Origin: an uncultured Bacteroidota bacterium
GTDB lineage: Bacteria; Bacteroidota; Bacteroidia; Flavobacteriales; Flavobacteriaceae
Reading direction: 5' to 3'
Assembly: GCA_902557655.1 (NCBI GenBank)
Contig: CACEAZ010000013.1
Span: 1 to 50,899 of the forward strand
DNA: 50,899 nucleotides
Positions 9,400 to 17,002 of this stretch are shown here, in pieces. Every line of letters begins with the position of its first letter. Position 1 is the first letter of the stretch. Both the position numbers and the translations under genes were made by a program. A model generated the notes under the pieces. It had not been told where the DNA came from. It searched no databases and saw only the letters and a list, made by a program, of their open reading frames with translations.

Positions 9400-10929
9400 A
9401 TGGTAAACATTAATAAAATATTTTTTTTCTCCTTGATCTATTTTCTTTGCATTAACCACCTTAATGCGAATAAAGAAACGGATAAAAAAAAATTAAACGT
9501 TTTGTTTATAATCGCAGATGATTTGAATTGTGATATAGGTACTTATGGAGATGAAAACGTATTGACGCCTAATATTGACAAATTAGCAAAAGAAGGGGTT
9601 TTATTTGGAAATGCCCATGTACAATATCCTCTGTGTGGGCCCTCTAGAGCATCATTAATGACAGGTTTATATCCTGATCAAACAAAATCTAAAGAATTAA
9701 GATTGTATTTGAGGCAAACGGTCCCCGATGTTGTTACGATTGGTCAAAGATTTATAGAAGAAAAATATAATTCTGTTAGGGTTGGTAAAATATATCATTA
9801 TCACAACCCCAGGGATATTGGAACTTCTGGTCATGACGATCATTTCACTTGGGATCAAACAGTAAATCCATACGGAAGAGATAAGGTCGAAGAATATAAA
9901 TTAAATAAGGTAAAAAAAGATTTTGATGGTGCTACTCTTAGTTGGTTAGAAGCGGAAGGGTCTGATGAAGAACAAACCGATGGAATTGGAGCTATGGCTA
10001 CCATTGAATACTTAGATAAATTTGCAAAAAATAAAGAAAACTTTTTCTTAGCATTTGGTCTGTACAGACCTCATATTCCCTTTGTTGCACCCAAAAAATA
10101 TTTTGATATGTATGATGCTGAACAAATGGAGGTCCCAGATAATGGAGATGAGTTTTTAAAATCAATTTCTAAACCTGCTGCAAAAAGTCTAAGGGCCAGA
10201 AAAGAACAAATAAATTTGGATCACCGAACCAGAAAAATTGTCAAAGAAGCATATTATGCAACTACTTCGTTTGTTGATGCCCAAATTGGTAAAGTTTTGG
10301 ATAAGTTAAAAGAAACAGGTCTTGATAAAAACACAATAGTTGTATTTACTTCAGATCATGGTTATCATTTGGGGGAAAAAGGACATTGGCAAAAACAGAC
10401 CTTATACGACAGGGCAACAAAAGTTCCCTTAATAATTTCAGGTCCAGGTATAAAATCAAATAAAAAGATATTAAACTCGCCTGTTGAATTGGTAGACTTA
10501 TATAAAACCATTATGGATCTAACTGGTATTGATGTCCCAAAATTTGTTCAAGGATATAGTTTGAAAGAGTCTTTAGTTTCTGATAAAGAAGTAGTGAGAA
10601 AAAGTGCTTTTAGTGAGCTTAGGGTATATTCTGAAAAAGAACTTGGCCAGGGATATTCAATCAAAACCAATAGATATAGATTAATTGAGTGGGATTATAA
10701 AAATAAAATTTATCATGAGCTATATGATCATAAATACGACTCCGATGAAAATAATAATTTAGCAAGTGATGAATCATATATTCAAATTAAAGATTCTCTT
10801 AAAATAATTTTAAAAAATAGAATTCTTGAAGCTAGAAAAAAACCCGATGGTTTGGGTAGACAAATACAAAATGCTAAACCTAATTTTGAGCCCAAAAGGA
10901 TATTTTCTTCCAAAAAGTCAAGATTATAA
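9400..10929 (+). CDS. S1-family sulfatase, iduronate-2-sulfatase-like
   Basis: A 509-residue exported sulfatase on the strand opposite the rest of the sulfatase PUL. Residues 1-23 form a signal peptide (hydrophobic stretch IFFFSLIYFLCI). LFIIADDLNCDIGTYG carries the first metal ligands, LCGPSRASLMTGLYPDQT holds the Cys-Gly-Pro-Ser-Arg maturation motif (Cys 79), and VVFTSDHGYHLGEKGHWQK is the second metal-binding block. The DDLNCD start and the HLGEKGHW block are characteristic of the iduronate-2-sulfatase-like S1_7 group; the natural substrate may still be an algal glycan. Its start lies 37 bases from that of the GH128-like gene, so the two share a very short divergent promoter region. Its stop overlaps the convergent esterase gene by 6 bases. 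Confidence 0.93.
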   Translation: MVNINKIFFFSLIYFLCINHLNANKETDKKKLNVLFIIADDLNCDIGTYGDENVLTPNIDKLAKEGVLFGNAHVQYPLCGPSRASLMTGLYPDQTKSKELRLYLRQTVPDVVTIGQRFIEEKYNSVRVGKIYHYHNPRDIGTSGHDDHFTWDQTVNPYGRDKVEEYKLNKVKKDFDGATLSWLEAEGSDEEQTDGIGAMATIEYLDKFAKNKENFFLAFGLYRPHIPFVAPKKYFDMYDAEQMEVPDNGDEFLKSISKPAAKSLRARKEQINLDHRTRKIVKEAYYATTSFVDAQIGKVLDKLKETGLDKNTIVVFTSDHGYHLGEKGHWQKQTLYDRATKVPLIISGPGIKSNKKILNSPVELVDLYKTIMDLTGIDVPKFVQGYSLKESLVSDKEVVRKSAFSELRVYSEKELGQGYSIKTNRYRLIEWDYKNKIYHELYDHKYDSDENNNLASDESYIQIKDSLKIILKNRILEARKKPDGLGRQIQNAKPNFEPKRIFSSKKSRL

Positions 10930-11838
10930 CTCCTTAAGTGTAAATTTTAAAGGGATATCAACTCTTTTACTCCAAGAATCTTCACTATGCGAAGTATTTT
11001 TAAAGTAAAGGTTTTTAAAGTTACTTTCCGAATATCCATTATTAATAAAAATAGAATCTACCCTTTTTGAATATTGAGAGTAATGTTTATCTAAACCTTG
11101 ATCTCCATAATCAAAGTAAAATGTTTTTCCTTTTGATTTGGGGATGTTTTGAGACATATATTTAAAAATTGCATCTGGTAAGGGGTTATTATCGATAACA
11201 TAAGCTCCGGGCCAATGTGTTGACAAGCAGATGGCTCCATCAAAAATTTCTGGATATTCAAATGCAGCATACATTGAAATTAATCCCCCCATACTTGATC
11301 CTCCAATAACTATCCTAAAATCATCAGATGATTTTAAATATTTACTCTTTATAAAAGGGATAAGTTCATTGACAATATATTTTAAATATAAATCTGCATA
11401 TAGGGCTGGTTTGTTATCGTTAAGATATTTTGGATCCTTAACAAAATCATAAGCTTTTTCAGGAAAATAGTCATTCCATCTGTTTTTACCCGAATTATGA
11501 ATTCCAATGATAATAAATGAACTTAATTCATTTTCTGAAATTAATTTTGAAGCCCATTCATCTAATTTCCACTCTTGCTTATTCCATGTTTTATTTGCGT
11601 CAAATAAATTTTGACCGTCATGCATTATCAGTAAATCGTATTTATTTTTAGGGTTGTAATTAGGAGGTAGCCAAAACTCTACAGTTCTGTCTTCAACAAA
11701 GTTTGATTGAAAATCAGAAAAAACCTGAATAGAGCCTTGATCTTGGTGGGGTTCACTTATATAATCTAAATCTTGAGAATGAAGATTTAAGAATAATATA
11801 AAAGTGAGAAATAAAATATTATTTTTAAGCACAATCAA
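10924..11838 (-). CDS. Secreted alpha/beta-hydrolase, putative esterase (CE1/Esterase_D type)
   Basis: A protein of about 302-304 residues with a hydrophobic signal peptide ending LHSQ. It has the putative-esterase fold: LLIMHDGQNLFDANKTW, the nucleophile elbow Gly-Ser-Ser-Met-Gly (Ser 182), and a C-terminal NTSHSEDSW that supplies the likely catalytic His. There is no ATG start: the candidates are TTG at 11838 or GTG at 11832, and both lie inside a perfect inverted repeat (separate entry). It would cleave ester substituents or short esters outside the cytoplasm. It stands between the two PULs: it is convergent with the sulfatase (6-base overlap) and downstream of the mini-protein and GH13 amylase on the same strand, so I group it loosely with the alpha-glucan PUL. 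The substrate is unknown. Confidence 0.85.
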   Translation of the reverse strand: MIVLKNNILFLTFILFLNLHSQDLDYISEPHQDQGSIQVFSDFQSNFVEDRTVEFWLPPNYNPKNKYDLLIMHDGQNLFDANKTWNKQEWKLDEWASKLISENELSSFIIIGIHNSGKNRWNDYFPEKAYDFVKDPKYLNDNKPALYADLYLKYIVNELIPFIKSKYLKSSDDFRIVIGGSSMGGLISMYAAFEYPEIFDGAICLSTHWPGAYVIDNNPLPDAIFKYMSQNIPKSKGKTFYFDYGDQGLDKHYSQYSKRVDSIFINNGYSESNFKNLYFKNTSHSEDSWSKRVDIPLKFTLKEL

Positions 11839-11865
11839 AATTAGTATAATATATTGATTGTGCTT
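11827..11865. repeat. Perfect 12-bp inverted repeat over the esterase start
   Basis: Arms AAGCACAATCAA (11827-11838) and TTGATTGTGCTT (11854-11865) are exact reverse complements separated by 15 bases. The minus-strand TTG and GTG start candidates lie in one arm. A perfect 14-base palindrome, CTTTTAATTAAAAG (11863-11876), abuts the repeat. The minus-strand sequence after the hairpin is A-rich rather than a U-tract, so a simple terminator is less likely than an operator or a hairpin in the mRNA. Confidence 0.7.
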
Positions 11866-11885
11866 TTAATTAAAAGTAAATAATT

Positions 11886-12017
11886 TTACTTCTTTTCAAA
11901 ATCAGAACAAGTGTATTTTTCACTAACCTCTACGTTATGAAAACTACACAAAGAGTTTGTTAAAATATTTTCACAGTTTACACAGCTGTTACTTAATTGT
12001 AAATTTTCCATTTTCAT
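11886..12017 (-). CDS. 43-residue Cys-rich mini-protein, possible zinc knuckle
   Basis: An unrecognised small protein read from ATG at 12017 (a second ATG at 12011 would give 41 residues). The Cys/His pattern is C12-x2-C15-x8-C24-x2-H27 followed by C37, spelled SCVNC, LCSFH and YTC. The CxxC plus CxxH spacing looks like a small zinc-binding knuckle. There is no signal peptide or membrane segment, so it should be cytoplasmic. It has a good-looking promoter of its own (12029-12059). It lies between the GH13 amylase and the esterase on the same strand. Coding status rests on the ordered Cys pattern and the promoter; without a homologue search it stays tentative. It could be a small regulator or metal chaperone, but no function can be assigned. 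Confidence 0.6.
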   Translation of the reverse strand: MKMENLQLSNSCVNCENILTNSLCSFHNVEVSEKYTCSDFEKK

Positions 12018-12028
12018 TGAATTTTAAT

Positions 12029-12059
12029 CAAATGTATATTCAATTCCATTTAGAAACAA
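12029..12059 (-). promoter_or_regulatory. Bacteroidota-type promoter for the mini-protein
   Basis: On the minus strand a TTG (complement of 12057-12059) is followed after 20 bases by TACATTTG (complement of 12029-12036), an exact match to TAnnTTTG. Transcription would start near 12023, giving a very short leader. This favours the second ATG at 12011, or a nearly leaderless mRNA from 12017. Confidence 0.5.
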
Positions 12060-12105
12060 TTTAAATAAAGATATGAGTGAAATTTTTATTTAGACTGATT
12101 AGAAA

Positions 12106-14004
12106 TTAGTAATTTCTTAGAATAATTGAACTGTTTTTTTCTAGATTAATTTCGCCTTTCCAATGGAATTTTTGACCACTATAAATTTCTGTAAAAAACA
12201 TATTATCAATTCCTAACTCTGAAAATCTTTCAACAGACAATTCTTTATTTGAATTGTTTTTATTGACAATATATAAAACAGTTTCATCGTCTTTTTTTCT
12301 AGAAATTAAGTAAACCCCATCAACAGGTGCAAAATGCATTGTTTCTCCTTCATGAATGGCTTTACTATTTTTTCTAAAGTTTAAGATTGTTTTTAGGTAA
12401 TTCTGCATTTCAAGCTCATCATTATCCAAATTTTTTCCGTTAAATGCATTATGCTTGTCATTATCCCAACCACCAGGAAAGTCTGTTCTTATTAACCCGT
12501 GATCCCCAGGATTATCGCTGTCTTCCATTAGAATCTCTGTACCGTAAAGAATTTGTGGTATTCTAGGTAAAACTAATATCAATCCTAAGGCCATTTTTGT
12601 TTTGGCAATATCTTCTTTCATCTGAGTATAAATCCTACTCATATCGTGATTATCATTAAAGATTAAAAGAGAATTAGGGTCTTTGTAATAGAAATCATTA
12701 GCTAAGGACTCGTATATTTTAATTAAACCAGTATCCCAATTTTCTTCTTCGAAGATCCCTTCATAAATAGCCTTTTGCATAGCAAAATCCATTGTACTTT
12801 TCAAATTAGATTCGTATCCGTCTTTATTGTTATTTCCTTCTTGCCAGTATGCAATTCTTATAGGGTTATAGCTCCATTCTTCCCCCACAATGTTAAACTT
12901 CGGATATTCCTTCATTATCCTTCCTGCCCAATTGCTTAAAAATTCTTTTTCTGCATAAGGATAGGTGTCTTGTCTTATTCCACTTAAATTTAGCGATTCG
13001 ATCCACCATAACGAGTTTTGAATTAAATACTGAGCAAGAAATTCATTTCTTTGATTTAAGTCGGGCATAGTAGTAACAAACCACCCATCCAACATACCTC
13101 TATAATCGACTTTTGAAGCATAAATATCTTGAATTGTAGATCGTCTGTGATTTGAATAAACGGTATTCTGATTTATTGTCTTATCTGTCGACTTTAAATA
13201 ATTTTCTTGAAAATTTAACCAATCTTCAAAAGGCAAATCATCCATCCACCAATGATATAATCCACAGTGATTAACAATAATATCTTTGATTAGTTTTATA
13301 TTCTTCTTGTTTGCTTTTTCTGATAACTCTAAATATTCTTCAAATGTTCCAAATCTTGGATCAACAGTGTAATAATCAGTTGTTGCGTATCCATGATAAG
13401 ACCCCTCCTTCATGTCATTTATTAAAACTGGATTAAGCCATAAAGAAGTAAATCCCATATCGCTTATGTAGTTTAAGTTTTTGGTGATACCCTTAATATC
13501 ACCTCCATGTCTGGCGTAGTTGTCAAATCTATTTATCTTATTTTCTTTAAGACCATTAATTACATCATTCTTGTAGTCACCGTTTGCGTATCTGTCAGGT
13601 GTGATCAAATATACCACATCAGAGCTGTCAAATCCTTCATTTTGAAGCTCAAAAGAACGTCTTTTTTTCAGGTTATAATTGTAAGATAATTTCTCATCAT
13701 TTCTTGTAAAGATTATTTCAAAATCTCCTTCTTTAGAAAGATTTGAAATTTTTAAATCTATAAACAAATAATTTGGTGAATCAGCTTTGTGTATTTCTAT
13801 GAGGCTGATCCCTGGATAATTTATCTCTACATTATATTTATTGATATTGGTTGCCTTAACAAGTAGTTGCAGATTTTGATTTTCGAATCCAATCCACCAG
13901 TTGGGGGGGTGAACTTTTTCAATTTGAGAATAAATATTATTTAGACATAATACAAATGTTAATATTGTAAATAAAATTTTAAAACTATATCGTTGTAGAT
14001 TCAT
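12106..14004 (-). CDS. GH13 alpha-amylase / neopullulanase-like enzyme, exported
   Basis: A 632-residue GH13 enzyme that hydrolyses alpha-1,4 (and possibly alpha-1,6) glucans or cyclodextrins. The signal peptide spans about residues 1-27 (ending IYSQ). An N-terminal beta domain typical of cyclomaltodextrinase/neopullulanase-like proteins covers about 30-115 (HPPNWWIGFENQNLQLL). The barrel follows with DRYANGD, DIIVNHCG (conserved region I), GIRQDTYPY (nucleophile Asp 346), IVGEEW (acid/base Glu 375) and FNDNHD (transition-state Asp 454), then a C-terminal beta domain. There is no T9SS sorting domain, so a periplasmic role on imported maltooligosaccharides is the natural inference. It diverges from the SusC gene at 14088, sharing 83 bases of intergenic DNA. 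Confidence 0.95.
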   Translation of the reverse strand: MNLQRYSFKILFTILTFVLCLNNIYSQIEKVHPPNWWIGFENQNLQLLVKATNINKYNVEINYPGISLIEIHKADSPNYLFIDLKISNLSKEGDFEIIFTRNDEKLSYNYNLKKRRSFELQNEGFDSSDVVYLITPDRYANGDYKNDVINGLKENKINRFDNYARHGGDIKGITKNLNYISDMGFTSLWLNPVLINDMKEGSYHGYATTDYYTVDPRFGTFEEYLELSEKANKKNIKLIKDIIVNHCGLYHWWMDDLPFEDWLNFQENYLKSTDKTINQNTVYSNHRRSTIQDIYASKVDYRGMLDGWFVTTMPDLNQRNEFLAQYLIQNSLWWIESLNLSGIRQDTYPYAEKEFLSNWAGRIMKEYPKFNIVGEEWSYNPIRIAYWQEGNNNKDGYESNLKSTMDFAMQKAIYEGIFEEENWDTGLIKIYESLANDFYYKDPNSLLIFNDNHDMSRIYTQMKEDIAKTKMALGLILVLPRIPQILYGTEILMEDSDNPGDHGLIRTDFPGGWDNDKHNAFNGKNLDNDELEMQNYLKTILNFRKNSKAIHEGETMHFAPVDGVYLISRKKDDETVLYIVNKNNSNKELSVERFSELGIDNMFFTEIYSGQKFHWKGEINLEKNSSIILRNY

Positions 14005-14021
14005 AAAAAAGTATAATTTTG
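13993..14021 (+). promoter_or_regulatory. Promoter of the alpha-glucan SusCDE operon
   Basis: TTG at 13993-13995 and TAATTTTG at 14014-14021 with an 18-base spacer match the Bacteroidota sigma-A pattern TTG-N~19-TAnnTTTG. The start point would be near 14027, giving a leader of about 60 bases before the ATG at 14088. The upstream element lies within the first codons of the divergent amylase gene, so a regulator bound here could act on both. Confidence 0.65.
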
Positions 14022-14087
14022 CAGTGTTCTAACGTAAACTAACCACTTACTCAAGTTAGGGCTAAAACTAAAAAAACAAAACTAAAA

Positions 14088-16991
14088 ATGAAAAAAACAA
14101 ATTTACTATTGCTTTTTTGTGCCTTGTTTTTATCAGTAAACCTGTATTCACAGAGTTTATTGGATGGCAAGGTAACGGATGATGTAAGTTCTGACCCAAT
14201 TGCTGGAGTTAATGTAGTTGTAAAAGGAACCTCATCTGGAACAGCATCAGATTTTAACGGTAATTTTTCAATTAATGTTTCCTCAGGTGATGTTCTGGTA
14301 TTTTCATATATTGGATATACCACCCGTGAAATAACTTATAATGGTGAGCTTTCAATGGAAGTCTCATTATCAGAAGACGCTTCACAACTTGATGAAATTC
14401 TTTTAATTGGTTACGGATCTGTAAAAAAAGACGACCTTACCGGTGCAGCAGATCTTATTACCTCGGATGATTTTAATCAGGGATCTGTATTATCACCTGA
14501 ACAACTAATCTCAGGTAAATTGGCAGGTGTCTCAGTAACCTCAGGAGGAGGAGCTCCAGGTGAAGGACAAGCTATAAGAATAAGAGGTTTAGGTTCTTTA
14601 TCACTTACAAATTCACCTTTAATAGTTGTTGATGGAGTCCCATTAAACGATGGCGGAGTTGGTGGATCCAGAAATGCTTTAAATTCAATTAACCCTTCTG
14701 ATATCGAAAGTATGACTGTACTTAAGGATGCTTCTGCAACTGCTATTTACGGTTCAAGAGGTGCAAATGGGGTTATATTGATCAGTACTTTTAAAGGAAA
14801 GGACAGTGAGTTTAAATATAATTTTACTTCTAAATTTTCAACTTACTCACCAATTGATCAAGTAGATGTTTTAACTTCTTCTGAGTTTTCTCAAATGATA
14901 CTTGATTCTGGAGATCAATCATATATTGATCAGCTTGGTTCTTATGATACCAACTGGCAAGATGTGATTTATCAAAAAGCTTTAGGAAAAGAATATAACT
15001 TTAGTGCAAACGGAAGTATATATGGTATTCCAACCAGATTTTCTTTAGGTGTGGGTGATCATAATGGAGTTTTGTTAGGAGATAAGTTTAGCAGAAACAC
15101 AATTTCACTTAACATGAATCCTTCACTTATGAATGATAAATTAGACATTGATTTTAATTTACGAATGATGGATACTCAAAATGATTTTGCTGACAGAGGT
15201 GCTATTGGAAATGCAGTAAGATTTGATCCAACAAAACCGGTGTTTAACGGCTCACAATATGATGGTTACTATGCTTGGATTGATCCTGCTTCAGGAAATC
15301 AATATGCCATTGGTGCACCTACAAATCCTTTGGCATTATTAAATTTAGTAGATGATAATTCTGATGTAGAAAGAATTATTACAAACTTGAAATTAGATTA
15401 TGACTTACCAATGGATGGTTTAAAGGCTACAGTAAACCTCGCTTATGATGATGCAAGTAGTGATGGAAGTAGAGCAACTTCAGAAATGATTCCAACGTCT
15501 GATCCTACCTGGAACGGTTCTTTATCAACTTATACTCAAAGTGCAACAAACACATTATTGGATGCATATTTAACTTATGATAAATCATTTGAAAATTCTT
15601 CCCTTAATGCTGTTGCAGGATATTCCTATCAAGCATTTGAATTTGATAACTTCTCTTATGATAGTGAAGCTGAAGAAGATGGAAATGATTACGAATTTAT
15701 TGACAAGTCTAAAAACGTATTACTCTCTTACTTTGGTAGAGTTAATTATGATATTGAAGGAAAATATTTACTTACAGCTACAATGAGAGCTGATGCATCT
15801 TCAAAATTAAATCCTGATGACAGGTGGGGATTCTTTCCTTCATTCGCCATGGCATGGAATGTTGACAAGGAAGATTTCTTTAAAGGAGATGTTTTTAATT
15901 CTTTAAAAATTAGACTAGGATACGGTCAGGTAGGTAATGTAAATGGACTTGGAGATTATAAGTTTTTGACAAGATATACAGGTAGTACATCTACTGCTTA
16001 TTATCAATTTGGAGACTCATTCTACCAGACCTTTAGACCTGAGCCAATTAACCCTGACTTAAGATGGGAAATTGGAGAAACTCTAAATTTAGGAATTGAC
16101 TACTCGATGTTTAATAATAAGTTAAATGGTTCGGTGAATGTTTATCAAAAGACAACGAAAGATTTAATTGCTTATACATTGGTTGATCCTTTTACAAATT
16201 TTGGAAATAGAATCGATGCAAACATCGGTGATATGGAAAATAAAGGAGTTGAATTAAACTTTAATTTTCCTTTAATGACTACAGATGATTATGAGAATAT
16301 TATTGATTTTAATATTGCATTTAATGATAACGTAGTTACAAGACTTCCAGACCAACAATTCATCGGTGGTATATCAGGAGGAGTTGGAAATACAATTCAA
16401 ACTCATGTAGAAGGAGAAGCACCTTATAGTTTCTTAGTCTATCAGCAAGTTTATGACAATTCTGGAACTCCAATTGAGGGTGTATATGTAGACAGAAATA
16501 ATGACAATATAATCAATGATGATGACAGATATATAAAGGAAGATCCTTTTGCTGACATTATCATGGGTCTTACTAATTCTGTAAGATATAAATCCTGGGA
16601 TTTTTCAATTACCGCAAGAGCCAGTATCGGAAATTATGCTTACAACAACTTAGCTTCAAATGCAGTATTTAATGCTGCTGCTAGTGTAAATAATATCTTG
16701 AACAATATTCATTCAGACTACTTAAACACTGGGTTTATTGATTTTACTGAAAATTCACTTTTAAGTGATCATTACATTCAAGAAGCTTCGTTTGTAAAAA
16801 TTGACAATATTTCAATTGGTTATAACCTTTCAACAAAAAACGGTTGTAAAGTAAGAGTCTTTGGATCATTGCAAAATGTAGCAACATTTACAGATTATCA
16901 AGGAATTGATCCTGAAATTTACGGTGGTATTGATAATAATTTTTACCCAAGACCTCAAACAGGTGTATTTGGTGTAACATTTGAATTTTAA
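14088..16991 (+). CDS. SusC-like TonB-dependent transporter (alpha-glucan PUL)
   Basis: A 967-residue SusC-family transporter. The signal peptide is followed from about residue 20 by a carboxypeptidase-regulatory-like domain (LDGKVTDDVSSDPIAGVNV, ASDFNGNFSINV). The plug domain contains LSPEQLISGKLAGVSV and the SusC signature VLKDASATAIYGSRGANGVI, and the barrel ends GVFGVTFEF with a terminal Phe. The length is typical of the maltodextrin-type SusC group, which is shorter than the 1070-residue SusC at 2721. It is the first gene of a plus-strand operon with SusD 11 bases downstream, then the SusE/F-like protein. With GH13 enzymes on both sides, import of maltooligosaccharides is the best-supported role. 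Confidence 0.95.
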   Translation: MKKTNLLLLFCALFLSVNLYSQSLLDGKVTDDVSSDPIAGVNVVVKGTSSGTASDFNGNFSINVSSGDVLVFSYIGYTTREITYNGELSMEVSLSEDASQLDEILLIGYGSVKKDDLTGAADLITSDDFNQGSVLSPEQLISGKLAGVSVTSGGGAPGEGQAIRIRGLGSLSLTNSPLIVVDGVPLNDGGVGGSRNALNSINPSDIESMTVLKDASATAIYGSRGANGVILISTFKGKDSEFKYNFTSKFSTYSPIDQVDVLTSSEFSQMILDSGDQSYIDQLGSYDTNWQDVIYQKALGKEYNFSANGSIYGIPTRFSLGVGDHNGVLLGDKFSRNTISLNMNPSLMNDKLDIDFNLRMMDTQNDFADRGAIGNAVRFDPTKPVFNGSQYDGYYAWIDPASGNQYAIGAPTNPLALLNLVDDNSDVERIITNLKLDYDLPMDGLKATVNLAYDDASSDGSRATSEMIPTSDPTWNGSLSTYTQSATNTLLDAYLTYDKSFENSSLNAVAGYSYQAFEFDNFSYDSEAEEDGNDYEFIDKSKNVLLSYFGRVNYDIEGKYLLTATMRADASSKLNPDDRWGFFPSFAMAWNVDKEDFFKGDVFNSLKIRLGYGQVGNVNGLGDYKFLTRYTGSTSTAYYQFGDSFYQTFRPEPINPDLRWEIGETLNLGIDYSMFNNKLNGSVNVYQKTTKDLIAYTLVDPFTNFGNRIDANIGDMENKGVELNFNFPLMTTDDYENIIDFNIAFNDNVVTRLPDQQFIGGISGGVGNTIQTHVEGEAPYSFLVYQQVYDNSGTPIEGVYVDRNNDNIINDDDRYIKEDPFADIIMGLTNSVRYKSWDFSITARASIGNYAYNNLASNAVFNAAASVNNILNNIHSDYLNTGFIDFTENSLLSDHYIQEASFVKIDNISIGYNLSTKNGCKVRVFGSLQNVATFTDYQGIDPEIYGGIDNNFYPRPQTGVFGVTFEF

Positions 16992-17002
16992 AATAAAATA
17001 AG

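Noticed and set aside
12099-12118. Palindrome AGAAATTAGTAATTTCT at the end of the GH13 amylase
   Set aside because: All A/T-rich apart from two C/G pairs, overlapping the stop codon and not followed by a T-run; too weak to call a terminator.
14051-14323. 90-codon minus-strand open frame in the amylase/SusC divergent region
   Set aside because: It mostly overlaps the SusC signal peptide and its carboxypeptidase-like domain antisense, and no family pattern is visible.
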